Positions 9,725 to 20,556 of a stretch of DNA of 64,000 nucleotides are shown here, piece by piece. How positions within the stretch are numbered: position 1 is the first letter of the stretch; each line of letters starts with the position of its first letter. A model generated the notes under the pieces. It was not told the DNA's origin and did not search any database. It saw only the letters and a program-made list of their open reading frames with translations. Origin of the DNA: Desulfuromonas sp. KJ2020 (lineage in GTDB: Bacteria; Desulfobacterota; Desulfuromonadia; Desulfuromonadales; SZUA-540); contig NZ_JAKUKE010000003.1 of NCBI RefSeq assembly GCF_024197615.1, positions 527,192 to 591,191 on the forward strand, given 5' to 3'. The position numbers and the translations under genes are program-made.

Positions 9725-11137
9725 ATGTTGAGACAGCAGGCGCGACTGTTTACCCGTCTTACCATGCTGACCGACGCTCTCACGCTGGCGCTGGCTTTCG
9801 CCATCGCCTATGTGATTCGCGACCGGATCGGTGTCGGACTTCAGAAGCCCATCGAGTATCTCTGGGTGTTTCTGGTGGTGGCGCCGGTGTGGTTTTATCT
9901 CCTGACCAAGCACGGGTTTTACCAGTCTATTCGGCGCCTTTCCCTGTTCGACATTATTTCCCGCGTGGCCAGCATTCACCTGATGGGCGGCATGGCCGTC
10001 GCCTCCCTGATCTATTTTCTGGATCGGGATCAATACAGCCGCAGTCTTTACCTGTTTTTTCTGCTGCTTTCCTTGGCGCTGTTCTCCGCCCAGAAGATGT
10101 TGGTCAGAACCCTTCTCGGGATTTTACGCCGTCGCCGGTTCAACATCCGCCATATTCTGGTGGTCGGGACCCAGACGAAGGCCCGCCGCTTCTGCCAGCT
10201 TGTCGAAAGCCACAAGGACTGGGGCCTGGAGATTGTCGGGTTTGTGCAGGTGGCTCCGGGGATTTTGCAGGAACGGGTGGAAGGCTATCCTGTTCTCGGT
10301 CGGGCCGACGACTTGATCCCTATTTGCAAAAAAATCCAAGTGGATGAGGTGGTGTTCTGCATCCCCAAGGATTATGTGGTGGGCGCTGAACCTTATCTGC
10401 ATGACCTGGAGGAGCTGGGAATTACCGTGAGAATGGTGATGGATTTCTTTGAAGAATCTTTTTACCGCAAGGAAATCAGCCTGTTTCACAACGAACTGCC
10501 CATGCTCACCTATTATCCCAAGGCCTTCGATGCCCAGCAGCTTTTTCTCAAGCGCCTGCTGGATGTGGCGGGGGCGCTGGCCGGGCTGGCGTTTACGGCT
10601 CTCATCTTCCCTTTTGTCGCCTTGGCCATCAAGCTCGACTCCCCGGGCCCGTTGCTCTTCGGCCAGGAGAGGGTGGGGGAGGGCAACCGAATCTTTTGCT
10701 GCTGGAAATTTCGTTCCATGCACATCGACGCCGAAGAGCGTAAAAAGGAGCTGATGGCCCGGAACGAGATGAAGGGGGCCATGTTCAAGATGAGAGATGA
10801 CCCGCGCGTCACGCGGGTCGGCAGGTTGTTGCGCAAGACCAGCCTCGATGAACTGCCGCAGTTCTGGAATGTGCTCAAGGGGGAGATGAGCCTGGTAGGG
10901 ACCCGGCCGCCGACGCCCGCCGAGGTGGAGCAGTACGAAAACTGGCAGAGACGGCGGATCAGCATCAAGCCCGGGATGACCGGCATGTGGCAGGTCAGCG
11001 GCCGCAGCGCCATCGAGGATTTCGACGAGATTGTCCGTCTCGACCTGCACTATATCGACCACTGGAGCCTGTGGCTGGATATCCGCATCCTGTTCAAGAC
11101 GATTGCCGTCGTTGTTGCCCGCAAGGGGAGTTGCTGA
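9725..11137 (+). CDS. Undecaprenyl-phosphate sugar phosphotransferase, WbaP/exopolysaccharide type
   Basis: This 470-residue polyisoprenyl-phosphate hexose-1-phosphate transferase starts glycan assembly on undecaprenyl phosphate. Four N-terminal helices lie within residues 10-120. A Rossmann-like domain follows (HILVVGTQTKARRF near 140). After another hydrophobic segment (~280-300) comes the catalytic domain with WKFRSMHIDAE, KTSLDELPQFWNVL, SLVGTRPP and KPGMTGMWQVSGR, all hallmarks of the bacterial sugar transferase family. It is 16 bases downstream of manB and probably in the same transcript. The last polysaccharide genes follow after a repeat-bearing gap of 196 bases. Confidence 0.92.
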   Translation: MLRQQARLFTRLTMLTDALTLALAFAIAYVIRDRIGVGLQKPIEYLWVFLVVAPVWFYLLTKHGFYQSIRRLSLFDIISRVASIHLMGGMAVASLIYFLDRDQYSRSLYLFFLLLSLALFSAQKMLVRTLLGILRRRRFNIRHILVVGTQTKARRFCQLVESHKDWGLEIVGFVQVAPGILQERVEGYPVLGRADDLIPICKKIQVDEVVFCIPKDYVVGAEPYLHDLEELGITVRMVMDFFEESFYRKEISLFHNELPMLTYYPKAFDAQQLFLKRLLDVAGALAGLAFTALIFPFVALAIKLDSPGPLLFGQERVGEGNRIFCCWKFRSMHIDAEERKKELMARNEMKGAMFKMRDDPRVTRVGRLLRKTSLDELPQFWNVLKGEMSLVGTRPPTPAEVEQYENWQRRRISIKPGMTGMWQVSGRSAIEDFDEIVRLDLHYIDHWSLWLDIRILFKTIAVVVARKGSC

Positions 11138-11149
11138 CGTCTTTTTTGC

Positions 11150-11221
11150 TCACCACCATGACAGCAAGACAATCCCTTCTATGGCTAAGAATTTCTTAAT
11201 GTCGTGATGTCGTGGTGGTGA
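11150..11221. repeat. Inverted repeat after the sugar phosphotransferase gene
   Basis: Arms of 22 bases (11150-11171 and 11200-11221) match at 19 positions when one is reverse-complemented, with a 28-base loop. The core is caccaccatgaca against tgtcgtggtggtg. Immediately after it, 11217-11236 can form another hairpin (ggtgaaaa/ttttcgcc). No gene is seen in the gap 11138-11333. Confidence 0.65.
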
Positions 11222-11281
11222 AAAGAACTTTTCGCCTGAATGGCAGCAAAGCCTTGGGTTTTTATAACGAAATATGGTAAG

Positions 11282-11310
11282 AAAGGGCTGTTTTCCTGCT
11301 GCCCTTTTTT
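11282..11310 (+). terminator. Possible intrinsic terminator upstream of ugd
   Basis: The arms aaagggc (11282-11288) and gcccttt (11301-11307) enclose a 12-base loop and run into six T residues. It ends 24 bases before the ugd start, so it could end the upstream transcript or act as a leader attenuator. The loop is large, which lowers confidence. Confidence 0.5.
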
Positions 11311-11333
11311 GTTTCCGTGAAAGGATTTAGATT

Positions 11334-12668
11334 ATGCATATCACCGTGGTCGGAACCGGCTATGTCGGGTTGGTGACCGGAGCCTGTTTTGCCGAAATGG
11401 GCAATACGGTTACCTGTGTTGATGTCGATAGGAACAAGATTGAGCGTTTGAAGCAGGGGATCATCCCCATTTATGAGCCAGGCCTGGATGATCTGGTGGA
11501 GAGCAATGTCCGCGAAGGGCGTTTGCAGTTCACTACCGAGTTAGCCGCGGCCATGGCGGATTCTTCCGTCTATTTTATCGCCGTGGGCACGCCTCCCGGT
11601 GAGGATGGTTCGGCCGACCTGCAGTATGTGCTGGCCGTGGCCCGTGAGATTGGCCGCCATATGCAGGACTACTGCGTGGTGGTGGACAAGTCGACGGTGC
11701 CCGTGGGAACGGCGGACAAGGTGGCGGCTGCCATCCACGAAGTACTGGCGGAACGCGGGTTGTCCATTCCCTTCGACGTGGCCAGCAACCCCGAGTTTCT
11801 CAAGGAAGGTTCGGCGGTGGCTGATTTCATGCGTCCCGACCGCATTATAATCGGCACGGAGAGCGAGCGGGCCAGCGAGATGCTGCGGGAACTCTACGCG
11901 CCTTTCAACCGCAATCACGAGCGCACACTGTTCATGGGGGTGCGCGACGCCGAAATGACCAAGTATGCCGCCAACGCCATGCTGGCCACCAAGATTTCTT
12001 TCATCAACGAAATCTCCCGGCTGTGCGATGCCTTCGGGGTCGATGTGGAGAATGTGCGGCGAGGGATCGGCTCGGACAGTCGTATCGGCTACTCCTTTAT
12101 CTATCCCGGCTGCGGCTATGGTGGTTCCTGCTTTCCCAAGGATGTCCGCGCCCTGATCCGCATGGCCGAAGAGGTCGACTTCGATTCCATGGTGCTGCGT
12201 TCGGTTCACAGCCGCAACGAGGCGCAGAAGCATGTGCTGTTCGGCAAGATCACCGAGCGTTTCGGCAGCGATCTTTCTCATCTGACTTTTGGCCTGTGGG
12301 GACTGGCCTTCAAACCGGAGACGGATGATATGCGGGAGGCGCCCGCCGAGGTCCTGTTGCATGAGCTGATTGGCGCCGGTGCCAAGGTGAAAGCCTATGA
12401 TCCTGTGGCCATGGACATGGCCCGCAAGGTGCTGCCGGCCGACTGGTTTGAAAATGGCCGGCTCACGCTGGTGAAGAACCAGTATGAGGCTCTGGCCGGA
12501 GTGGATGCCCTGGTGCTGGTGACAGAATGGAAGCCTTTCCGCCACCCCGATTTCAACGCCATGAAGCGGGCCATGAAGCAGGCGATCATCCTTGACGGCC
12601 GTAACCAGTACGAACCGGCGATGGTGAAGAAGGCCGGTTTTGAATACAACGGCATCGGGAGACGCTAA
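11334..12668 (+). CDS. ugd: UDP-glucose 6-dehydrogenase
   Basis: The 444-residue enzyme oxidises UDP-glucose to UDP-glucuronate in two NAD-dependent steps. The N-terminal Rossmann motif is [23 protein letters not shown] carries the active-site lysine region. The catalytic cysteine lies in [14 protein letters not shown] near residue 260. The C-terminal domain has [19 protein letters not shown]. The ATG follows GAAAGGA. UDP-glucuronate is the substrate of the epimerase encoded next, only one base later. Confidence 0.95.
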   Translation: MHITVVGTGYVGLVTGACFAEMGNTVTCVDVDRNKIERLKQGIIPIYEPGLDDLVESNVREGRLQFTTELAAAMADSSVYFIAVGTPPGEDGSADLQYVLAVAREIGRHMQDYCVVVDKSTVPVGTADKVAAAIHEVLAERGLSIPFDVASNPEFLKEGSAVADFMRPDRIIIGTESERASEMLRELYAPFNRNHERTLFMGVRDAEMTKYAANAMLATKISFINEISRLCDAFGVDVENVRRGIGSDSRIGYSFIYPGCGYGGSCFPKDVRALIRMAEEVDFDSMVLRSVHSRNEAQKHVLFGKITERFGSDLSHLTFGLWGLAFKPETDDMREAPAEVLLHELIGAGAKVKAYDPVAMDMARKVLPADWFENGRLTLVKNQYEALAGVDALVLVTEWKPFRHPDFNAMKRAMKQAIILDGRNQYEPAMVKKAGFEYNGIGRR

Positions 12669-12669
12669 C

Positions 12670-13707
12670 ATGGGGGTGACGGGTCAAGAGCCTGCCGGGA
12701 AACGTTTTCTGGTCACCGGTGCCGCCGGCTTCATCGGTTTTCATGTCTGTCAGGCCCTGCTGGCGCGTGGGGATGAGGTCGTCGGCCTGGACAACCTCAA
12801 CGACTATTACGAGGTGCAGCTGAAGAAGGACCGTCTGGCCCAGCTCGAGGGGCGGGCCGGTTTTGCCTTTGTGCGGCTCGATGTGGCCGACCGTGCCGCT
12901 ATGGCGGCGCTTTTTGCTCGGGAGCGCTTCGATCGGGTCATCCACCTGGCGGCCCAGGCCGGCGTGCGCTACAGTCTGGAAAATCCCCACGCCTACGTCG
13001 ACAGCAACCTGGTCGGTTTCATGAACGTTCTGGAGGGCTGTCGCCACAGCCAGGTGGGGCATCTGGTGTACGCCTCGTCGTCCTCCGTCTATGGCGCCAA
13101 TACCCGCATGCCCTTTTCAGTGCATCACAACGTCGACCACCCCGTCTCCCTCTACGCTGCCTCGAAGAAGGCCAACGAGCTGATGGCCCATACCTATGCC
13201 CATCTCTACGGGCTCCCCTGTACCGGCCTGCGCTTCTTCACCGTGTATGGCCCCTGGGGACGGCCGGATATGGCCCTTTTTCTCTTTACCCGCGCCATTT
13301 TGGCCGGGCGGCCTATCGACGTGTACAATCACGGGAAAATGCGGCGTGATTTCACCTTTATCGACGATATCGTCGAAGGGGTGGTACGTACGGCCGATCA
13401 CGTGGCCCGGCCCAATCCCGCCTGGGACAGCGATCGCCCCGATCCCGGCACGAGTCGGGCGCCGTATCGGATTTACAATATTGGCAACAACCAACCGGTG
13501 GAGCTGCTCCATCTGATTGAGGTGCTGGAGAGAGCTCTCGGCAAAAAATCGGAGAAAAACCTGCTCCCCATACAGCCCGGGGATGTGCCGGCCACCTTCG
13601 CTGATGTCGAGGCTTTGGTGCAGGATGTCGGTTTCAAACCGGCGACTTCTATTGAGGACGGCGTGGAACGGTTCGTGCGCTGGTATCGCCACTACTACAA
13701 CGTCTGA
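12670..13707 (+). CDS. UDP-glucuronate 4-epimerase
   Basis: This 345-residue extended SDR is close to GAE/Cap1J/LpsL proteins, which make UDP-galacturonate from UDP-glucuronate. The nucleotide-binding motif is [27 protein letters not shown] is typical of this branch and differs from GalE. The catalytic pair is in [10 protein letters not shown], and [14 protein letters not shown] matches the family. The ATG at 12670 follows the ugd stop by one base. Earlier in-frame starts would lie inside ugd. Ugd and this enzyme form a two-step route to galacturonate, likely for lipopolysaccharide core or capsule. Confidence 0.88.
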   Translation: MGVTGQEPAGKRFLVTGAAGFIGFHVCQALLARGDEVVGLDNLNDYYEVQLKKDRLAQLEGRAGFAFVRLDVADRAAMAALFARERFDRVIHLAAQAGVRYSLENPHAYVDSNLVGFMNVLEGCRHSQVGHLVYASSSSVYGANTRMPFSVHHNVDHPVSLYAASKKANELMAHTYAHLYGLPCTGLRFFTVYGPWGRPDMALFLFTRAILAGRPIDVYNHGKMRRDFTFIDDIVEGVVRTADHVARPNPAWDSDRPDPGTSRAPYRIYNIGNNQPVELLHLIEVLERALGKKSEKNLLPIQPGDVPATFADVEALVQDVGFKPATSIEDGVERFVRWYRHYYNV

Positions 13708-13717
13708 GGATGCAACG

Positions 13718-14596
13718 ATGATTAAAAGCATGACCGGCTATGGCAAAGGCCAGGCCGAACAGGAGGGTTTGTCCCTGAGCGTGGAGATTAAATCGGTCAA
13801 TCATCGCTACGGGGATGTGACCATCAAGGCGCCGCGCTCGATGATGTCGCTGGAGATGGAGATAAAAAAGAGCGTCAGCGAAAAGCTCAAACGTGGCAAG
13901 ATCGATGTCTTCATCACGCAGGAAATCAACGGCGGGGGCGTCATGGCGCCGGCCCTGAATCGTCCTCTGGCCGCTGCCTATGTAGCCCTCTTCGAGGATT
14001 TGCGCACGGAATTTCCGGTGGATGGTGGCATCCCCCTGTCCCTGCTGGTGTCCCAGAAAGAGGTGGTCACCCTGAGGGAGGGGGATCTGCCGCCCGAGAG
14101 TCTGAAGGCCTGCCTGGACAGCGCCTTAGCCACGGCCTTGCAGGCCCTGGAGGCGATGCGAACGAGGGAAGGGGAAGCGACCCTGCGTGACATGGAGGCG
14201 CGGCTGGAAGTGGTGGAGAAGCTGCTGGCAGCGGTGGAGGAGAGGGCGCCCCTAGTCGCGACCGAATGGCAGAACAAACTGAAGGAGCGTATTGCCCGTC
14301 TGGCCGGTGAGGTCACCGTGGATGAGCAACGATTGGCCCAGGAAGTCGCCGTTTTTGCCGACCGCTGCGACATCAGTGAGGAACTGGTACGCTTTCGCAG
14401 CCATCTGAACCAGTTTCGCAGCCTCTTCAACAGCGACGAACCGGTCGGCCGTCAGATGGATTTTCTGGTGCAGGAACTCAACCGTGAGGTCAATACCATG
14501 GGCTCCAAGTCCAACGACGCCGAGTTGACCCGGCAAGTCGTGGCCATCAAAGCTGAACTGGAAAAGGTACGCGAGCAGGTGCAGAATGTCGAGTGA
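13718..14596 (+). CDS. yicC: YicC family endoribonuclease
   Basis: A 292-residue protein with the family's N-terminal signature MIKSMTGYGKG, the KSVNHRY motif, and a C-terminal domain ending in [31 protein letters not shown]-type helices. YicC proteins are reported to be RNases acting in small-RNA and mRNA turnover. The ATG at 13718 is the family start; the open frame to the left runs through the previous gene. It overlaps gmk by 11 bases. The order yicC-gmk-rpoZ-rsh is common in proteobacteria. Confidence 0.9.
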   Translation: MIKSMTGYGKGQAEQEGLSLSVEIKSVNHRYGDVTIKAPRSMMSLEMEIKKSVSEKLKRGKIDVFITQEINGGGVMAPALNRPLAAAYVALFEDLRTEFPVDGGIPLSLLVSQKEVVTLREGDLPPESLKACLDSALATALQALEAMRTREGEATLRDMEARLEVVEKLLAAVEERAPLVATEWQNKLKERIARLAGEVTVDEQRLAQEVAVFADRCDISEELVRFRSHLNQFRSLFNSDEPVGRQMDFLVQELNREVNTMGSKSNDAELTRQVVAIKAELEKVREQVQNVE

Positions 14597-15257
14597 GTAT
14601 CCGATCGAGTGCGCCGCGAAGTCCACGGCTCCCAAAGAACCGGAGGGCGCGGGCAGTCTCTTCGTTATCTCCGCTCCTTCGGGGGCTGGAAAGACCTCAC
14701 TCTGCAAGGAAGTCATTGACTTTTTCCCTTTGCTGCGGCAGTCTGTTTCCTACACGACTCGCCCCATGCGGCCGGGGGAAGTAGACGGCATAGACTACCA
14801 TTTTGTGACCGCCGAGGTCTTCGCCGCCATGGTGGAGCGGGGTGAATTCGCTGAATGGGCCGAGGTCCATGGCAACCGCTATGGTACGGCGCTTTCTACT
14901 TTGGCCGAGGCGATGACGCAGGGTGAGGATGTCCTGCTCGATATCGATTGTCAGGGCGCGGAGCAACTGCGTCAGACCTGCCGACAGGCGGTGTTCATTT
15001 TCATTCTGCCGCCGAGTCTCGATGAACTGATGCGACGGCTGCAGGGACGCCAGACAGACAGCGAAGAGGTTATCCGCCGGCGTCTGGCTAATGCCCGTCA
15101 TGAAATCGCCCAGGTGCCGCTGTACGATTTCGTCGTGATCAACGATCAGTTCGCCACCGCCCTGGAGCAACTGAAGGCCATCATCGTGGCAGAGCGTTGC
15201 CGGGTTCGTCGGTATCCGGGACTGGTCGAGGATATACTGACTCAAGACTTTACCTAA
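14586..15257 (+). CDS. gmk: Guanylate kinase
   Basis: This 223-residue enzyme phosphorylates GMP to GDP. The P-loop [11 protein letters not shown] begins near residue 29. The GMP-binding region follows as [19 protein letters not shown], then [12 protein letters not shown], and the lid segment [12 protein letters not shown]. About 20 residues precede the usual family start; they are kept because no better start with a ribosome site is visible. It overlaps yicC. The product supplies GDP/GTP used by ManC and Rsh encoded nearby. Confidence 0.93.
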   Translation: MSSEYPIECAAKSTAPKEPEGAGSLFVISAPSGAGKTSLCKEVIDFFPLLRQSVSYTTRPMRPGEVDGIDYHFVTAEVFAAMVERGEFAEWAEVHGNRYGTALSTLAEAMTQGEDVLLDIDCQGAEQLRQTCRQAVFIFILPPSLDELMRRLQGRQTDSEEVIRRRLANARHEIAQVPLYDFVVINDQFATALEQLKAIIVAERCRVRRYPGLVEDILTQDFT

Positions 15258-15310
15258 AAAACTGTGGGATCGTCCGCGATTCCATTATTTCGCCTCAGGA
15301 GAACGTATTC

Positions 15311-15520
15311 ATGGCTCGTATTACCGTTGAAGACTGCCTTAAAGAAATCCCGAACCGCTTTCTGCTGGTTATGATTGCGGCCAAACGCTCTAAACAGCTG
15401 TACAAAGGGGGAGCCCCCCTGATTGAAAACAAGGCCCGCAACAAGAAGGTTGTTTTGGCCTTGCGCGAGATTGCCGCCGGCAAGGTGGATTACGAAATTC
15501 CCACCCGCAAGAAAAGCTAG
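15311..15520 (+). CDS. rpoZ: RNA polymerase omega subunit
   Basis: The 69-residue protein begins [17 protein letters not shown] and contains the conserved [12 protein letters not shown] and [15 protein letters not shown] segments. Omega helps fold and assemble the beta' subunit and is one of the ppGpp-binding partners in many proteobacteria. The ATG follows CAGGAGA. It lies between gmk and the ppGpp synthetase/hydrolase gene, the usual arrangement. Confidence 0.95.
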   Translation: MARITVEDCLKEIPNRFLLVMIAAKRSKQLYKGGAPLIENKARNKKVVLALREIAAGKVDYEIPTRKKS

Positions 15521-15544
15521 CTCCTTTTTCCTTCCTGACTCTAC

Positions 15545-15576
15545 GCGCCCGACAGGCTCTGATTGCCTGCCGGGCG
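15545..15576. other. GC-rich hairpin between rpoZ and rsh
   Basis: Arms gcgcccgacaggc (15545-15557) and gcctgccgggcgc (15564-15576) pair at 12 of 13 positions around a 6-base loop. There is no T-run after it, so it is not a standard intrinsic terminator. It may be a weak attenuator or mRNA-processing site between the two genes. Confidence 0.5.
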
Positions 15577-15606
15577 CATGTCGAACCTGAGCCGGGTAGA
15601 GTCGTC

Positions 15607-17760
<2,154 letters not shown>

Positions 17761-17778
17761 AGCATTAAAAAGAAGGGG

Positions 17779-18162
17779 ATGATGATGAAAAAGATTGAGA
17801 CGGACAGCGCTCCGGCGGCGATCGGACCCTATTCCCAGGGGGTGGCGGCGGGTGATTTTGTCTTTTTCTCCGGCCAGATTCCGCTGGAGCCCGTGAGCGG
17901 AGAACTGGTTCCCGGCGGCATTGGCAAGCAGATGCGTCAGGTCATGGCCAATATGGGTGCGGTGCTGGCGGCGGCCGGTCTCGATTTTTTCCACGTCGTC
18001 AAGACCACGATTTATCTGACGGATCTGGGGGATTTCGCCGTGGTCAACGGGATCTATGGGGAATTCTTCTCAGGGACCTATCCGGCCCGCGCCACCGTGC
18101 AGGTGGCAGCCCTGCCCAAGGGGGCAGCCATCGAGATCGAGTGGGTGGCTTTCCGAGGCTAA
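17779..18162 (+). CDS. ridA: RidA family enamine/imine deaminase
   Basis: The 127-residue protein has the Rid signature: GPYSQGVAAGDFVFFSGQIP near the N-terminus and the catalytic arginine in YPARATVQVAALPKGA. RidA hydrolyses reactive 2-aminoacrylate-type intermediates from PLP enzymes. Three in-frame ATGs occur at 17779-17787 after GAAGGGG, so the exact start is uncertain by two codons. It is 18 bases after rsh and ends at a strong terminator. Confidence 0.9.
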   Translation: MMMKKIETDSAPAAIGPYSQGVAAGDFVFFSGQIPLEPVSGELVPGGIGKQMRQVMANMGAVLAAAGLDFFHVVKTTIYLTDLGDFAVVNGIYGEFFSGTYPARATVQVAALPKGAAIEIEWVAFRG

Positions 18163-18191
18163 AAACAGCCGGACGGATACAGAAGAGAAAC

Positions 18192-18231
18192 AAAAAAGAG
18201 GGGCCCCTGAACCAGGGTGCCCCTCTTTTTT
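18192..18231. terminator. Bidirectional intrinsic terminator between ridA and rpmB
   Basis: Six A residues, gaggggc-ccctg, a short loop, cagggtgcccctc and six T residues form a stem with one bulge. It serves ridA on the plus strand and rpmB on the minus strand. Confidence 0.88.
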
Positions 18232-18253
18232 GATGATTTCGGCAACGGTGCAA

Positions 18254-18445
18254 TCAGACAGGTTTGGTTACTGCTCCGGAACGGATGCAGCGGGTGCATA
18301 CCTTGACGGAACGAACGGTGCCATTGCTGATGGTTTTAACCTTCTGCAGATTGGGAAGCCAGACTTTGCGCGTTTTGTTATGTGCATGGCTGACATTGTT
18401 GCCAGTAGTACGACCCTTGCCGCAAATTTCACAGACCTTAGACAT
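18254..18445 (-). CDS. rpmB: 50S ribosomal protein L28
   Basis: The 63-residue protein begins [20 protein letters not shown] and has the L28 core [11 protein letters not shown]. Cysteines C5 and C8 and C50 and C53 form a CxxC pair set, so this is the zinc-binding form of L28. The start at 18445 has GGAGGT upstream; the open frame extends further, but those residues are not L28. It has its own promoter and a terminator downstream. Confidence 0.95.
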   Translation of the reverse strand: MSKVCEICGKGRTTGNNVSHAHNKTRKVWLPNLQKVKTISNGTVRSVKVCTRCIRSGAVTKPV

Positions 18446-18479
18446 GGTAATTTGACCTCCTGGAAGTTTCGAACGCCAA

Positions 18480-18508
18480 TTGTTATCACGCCTTGCGGCG
18501 TATTGCAA
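18480..18508 (-). promoter_or_regulatory. Candidate sigma-70 promoter for rpmB
   Basis: Read on the minus strand, TTGCAA (18503-18508) and TAACAA (18480-18485) are separated by 17 bases. The -10 lies about 35 bases before the rpmB start. Confidence 0.5.
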
Positions 18509-18556
18509 GAAATTTTTGCCTCGTTATTTTGAAAAGAAAAGACGGTTTTCCGTTGC

Positions 18557-19813
18557 TTAAGAAGACCTGAAAGATTTGCCGCCACTGAGCCTCTCAGCTA
18601 CGGCATAGCCCACCAAGATCTCGCCGGAGGGTCCGAGTGCAGGCCAGACGCCCAGGCCCTGAGCCAGCAGCAGATTGCCCTTGAGCTGGACGGGATTCAC
18701 CAGGCCCGGCAGCGGGGTGGCGAAAAGCGGTTTAGGTAGGGCAGGGGTCCCCTCTGAGGAAGGGGTTTCGGTGAGAGACAAATCGATAAACGGGAAAATG
18801 GAGGTAAGCTCTTCCCGCAAGGCGCTAGGCTGGATGGCCTGGGAGGTCGGAGCGGTTACCGTTTCGATAAGGCAGGTGCGCGGGCTGGTGGCCGTCAGGG
18901 TTAGCCTCACCGTTGAAGATGCTCGCCAAATCATGCGACGAGCCAGCATGGGCGAGAGGCGGTTTATGGGACTGGTCATAAAGGACGCGGGCAGAGGTTC
19001 GGAAGTGGGCCGTTCAAAGGGTGGGGGCAGCAGCCGAGCACCGCCCAGACTGCCTATAACAAAATGGTCGGCGGAGCAGACGGCGCCATCTTTGAGGGTG
19101 AGGTTGTGCAGACGGCGACCTTCTATATTCAGCGACGCGACATTGGGCAAATCCAGAGCATCCCCGTGGAACTGATCAAAGCGGTGCAGCAGCAGTTCTT
19201 CCAGGCCGGAAGTGGAGACGGTTTCGTGTTGCCGGATCCAGCTCCAGAGCAGGGCGCCCTCCGCCAGGGATAGCCTTCCTATCGGCTGACCCGAAACCCC
19301 TTCGAATAGCGCTGTGAGCGATTCGGTTGCTGGTGTTGTTCCCAATGATTGGGTCAGGACGGCGTCGAGCGGTTTTTTAAAAAGCCTGAAAAGCCCTCTT
19401 ACGCGTAGATTAGTGTGAAGAAGGCGACCCGCCAAGGCAACTTTGCGGCTTTGCCAGAGGCTGCGCTCCAGACGTTCACCTTTGCCGGCCAACTCCTTGA
19501 GCAGATTCGCGACCTGTTCATGCTGATCGGGAAATTCGCGAATGAGCTCTTCCTGTTTGGAATGACGTCCGTGGATTTCCCAGCGGGACTGAGGGGTTAG
19601 AATCTGTAGAGGGCGGGCGGCGGTGGCGCAGGAGCGACCGCCAAGGGACAGCAGCAGCTGCTGTAGATGCAGGGAAGAGAAAAGCCAGGGTGAGGGCGTA
19701 TAGGATTCTCGGCAGAAGACAACCTTGTGGCCCCGGCGTGCGAGCAGTGCGGCCGCCACTCTTGCAGCCAGGCTTTCGCCCAGAATGGCAATGTCGTAGT
19801 GTTTCTGTCTCAC
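18557..19813 (-). CDS. Uncharacterised FAD/NAD(P)-binding-like protein
   Basis: The 418 residues open with a dinucleotide-binding-like beta-alpha-beta unit (DIAILGESLAARVAAALLARRGHKVVF), with Gly-Glu-Ser in place of the standard GxGxxG. An SLAEGALLWSW segment near 180 and a C-terminal VQLKGNLLLAQGLGVWPALGPSGEILVG-like region recall amine-oxidase/phytoene-desaturase folds, where the last part closes the FAD site. I cannot assign a substrate. The gene is 16 bases downstream of purN on the same strand, so probably co-transcribed with purM-purN. It ends about 110 bases before rpmB. Confidence 0.55.
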   Translation of the reverse strand: MRQKHYDIAILGESLAARVAAALLARRGHKVVFCRESYTPSPWLFSSLHLQQLLLSLGGRSCATAARPLQILTPQSRWEIHGRHSKQEELIREFPDQHEQVANLLKELAGKGERLERSLWQSRKVALAGRLLHTNLRVRGLFRLFKKPLDAVLTQSLGTTPATESLTALFEGVSGQPIGRLSLAEGALLWSWIRQHETVSTSGLEELLLHRFDQFHGDALDLPNVASLNIEGRRLHNLTLKDGAVCSADHFVIGSLGGARLLPPPFERPTSEPLPASFMTSPINRLSPMLARRMIWRASSTVRLTLTATSPRTCLIETVTAPTSQAIQPSALREELTSIFPFIDLSLTETPSSEGTPALPKPLFATPLPGLVNPVQLKGNLLLAQGLGVWPALGPSGEILVGYAVAERLSGGKSFRSS

Positions 19814-19829
19814 GCCGACCTCTTACACC

Positions 19830-20531
19830 TTATGTCCCGGGAACCTCGACGGATGGGTTGGTCAAGGCACTGTCCGGTGGGGTGAGGGGCGGCAGGATGC
19901 GAACACGGCGGCCTTCAATATGCAATCTGCCCTGGGCGAAAAGCTGGATGGCCTGGGGGTAGATCCGGTGTTCCTGCTTCAAAATGCGGGCCGCCAGGGT
20001 CGCCTCGGTATCATCGTCCAGAACGGGTACGACGGCCTGAATGATGATCGGGCCGGTATCGACGCCATTGTCGACGAAATGGACGGTGCATCCGGAAAAC
20101 CGGGCGCCGTATTCGATTGCTTTCCGTTGCACGTGAAGGCCGGGAAAAGCTGGAAGCAGAGCCGGGTGGATATTCATGATGCGAACGGGAAAGGCGTCCA
20201 GCAGAACAGGGGTGATCAGGCGCATGAAACCGGCAAGAACCACCAGGTCGACGTGCGCTTCCTGCAGGGCATCCACCAGGGCCTGGTCGTAGCTTTCGCG
20301 GGACTCGTAGTCGCGATGATTGATGCAGCGGCAGGGGAGGCCGGCCTGGCGAGCCCTTTCCAGAGCGCCAGCCTCAGGGTTATTGCTGATGACCAGGACG
20401 ATTTCAGCGTCAATGGAATGATCAAGGCAACGGTCGATGATGGCCTGCAGGTTCGTCCCTCCGCCTGAAGCGAGAGCGCCTATGCGTACTTTCTGTGCCA
20501 CGGTTTCCCCTGCATGTAATTGAATGGTCAA
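19830..20531 (-). CDS. purN: Phosphoribosylglycinamide formyltransferase
   Basis: PurN transfers a formyl group from 10-formyl-THF to GAR in purine synthesis. Its 233 residues include the substrate loop LASGGGTNLQAI, catalytic MNIHPALLPAFPG (Asn and His), and HFVDNGVDTGPII with the catalytic Asp. The protein is slightly longer than E. coli PurN (212 aa), with ~14 extra N-terminal residues and a C-terminal tail. It follows purM by 25 bases on the minus strand, the classic purM-purN pair. Confidence 0.95.
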   Translation of the reverse strand: MTIQLHAGETVAQKVRIGALASGGGTNLQAIIDRCLDHSIDAEIVLVISNNPEAGALERARQAGLPCRCINHRDYESRESYDQALVDALQEAHVDLVVLAGFMRLITPVLLDAFPVRIMNIHPALLPAFPGLHVQRKAIEYGARFSGCTVHFVDNGVDTGPIIIQAVVPVLDDDTEATLAARILKQEHRIYPQAIQLFAQGRLHIEGRRVRILPPLTPPDSALTNPSVEVPGT

Positions 20532-20556
20532 GATGTTTTAGGTTGCCGGCAACGGT

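Noticed and set aside
8822-10033. 403-codon minus-strand frame across the manB-WbaP junction
   Set aside because: It crosses two real plus-strand genes and their ribosome site, and has no recognisable domain.
11237-11275. GCAAAGCC-containing segment resembling part of a GEMM cyclic-dinucleotide riboswitch
   Set aside because: The first conserved half of the motif and the expected pairing arms are missing; only a short shared word remains.
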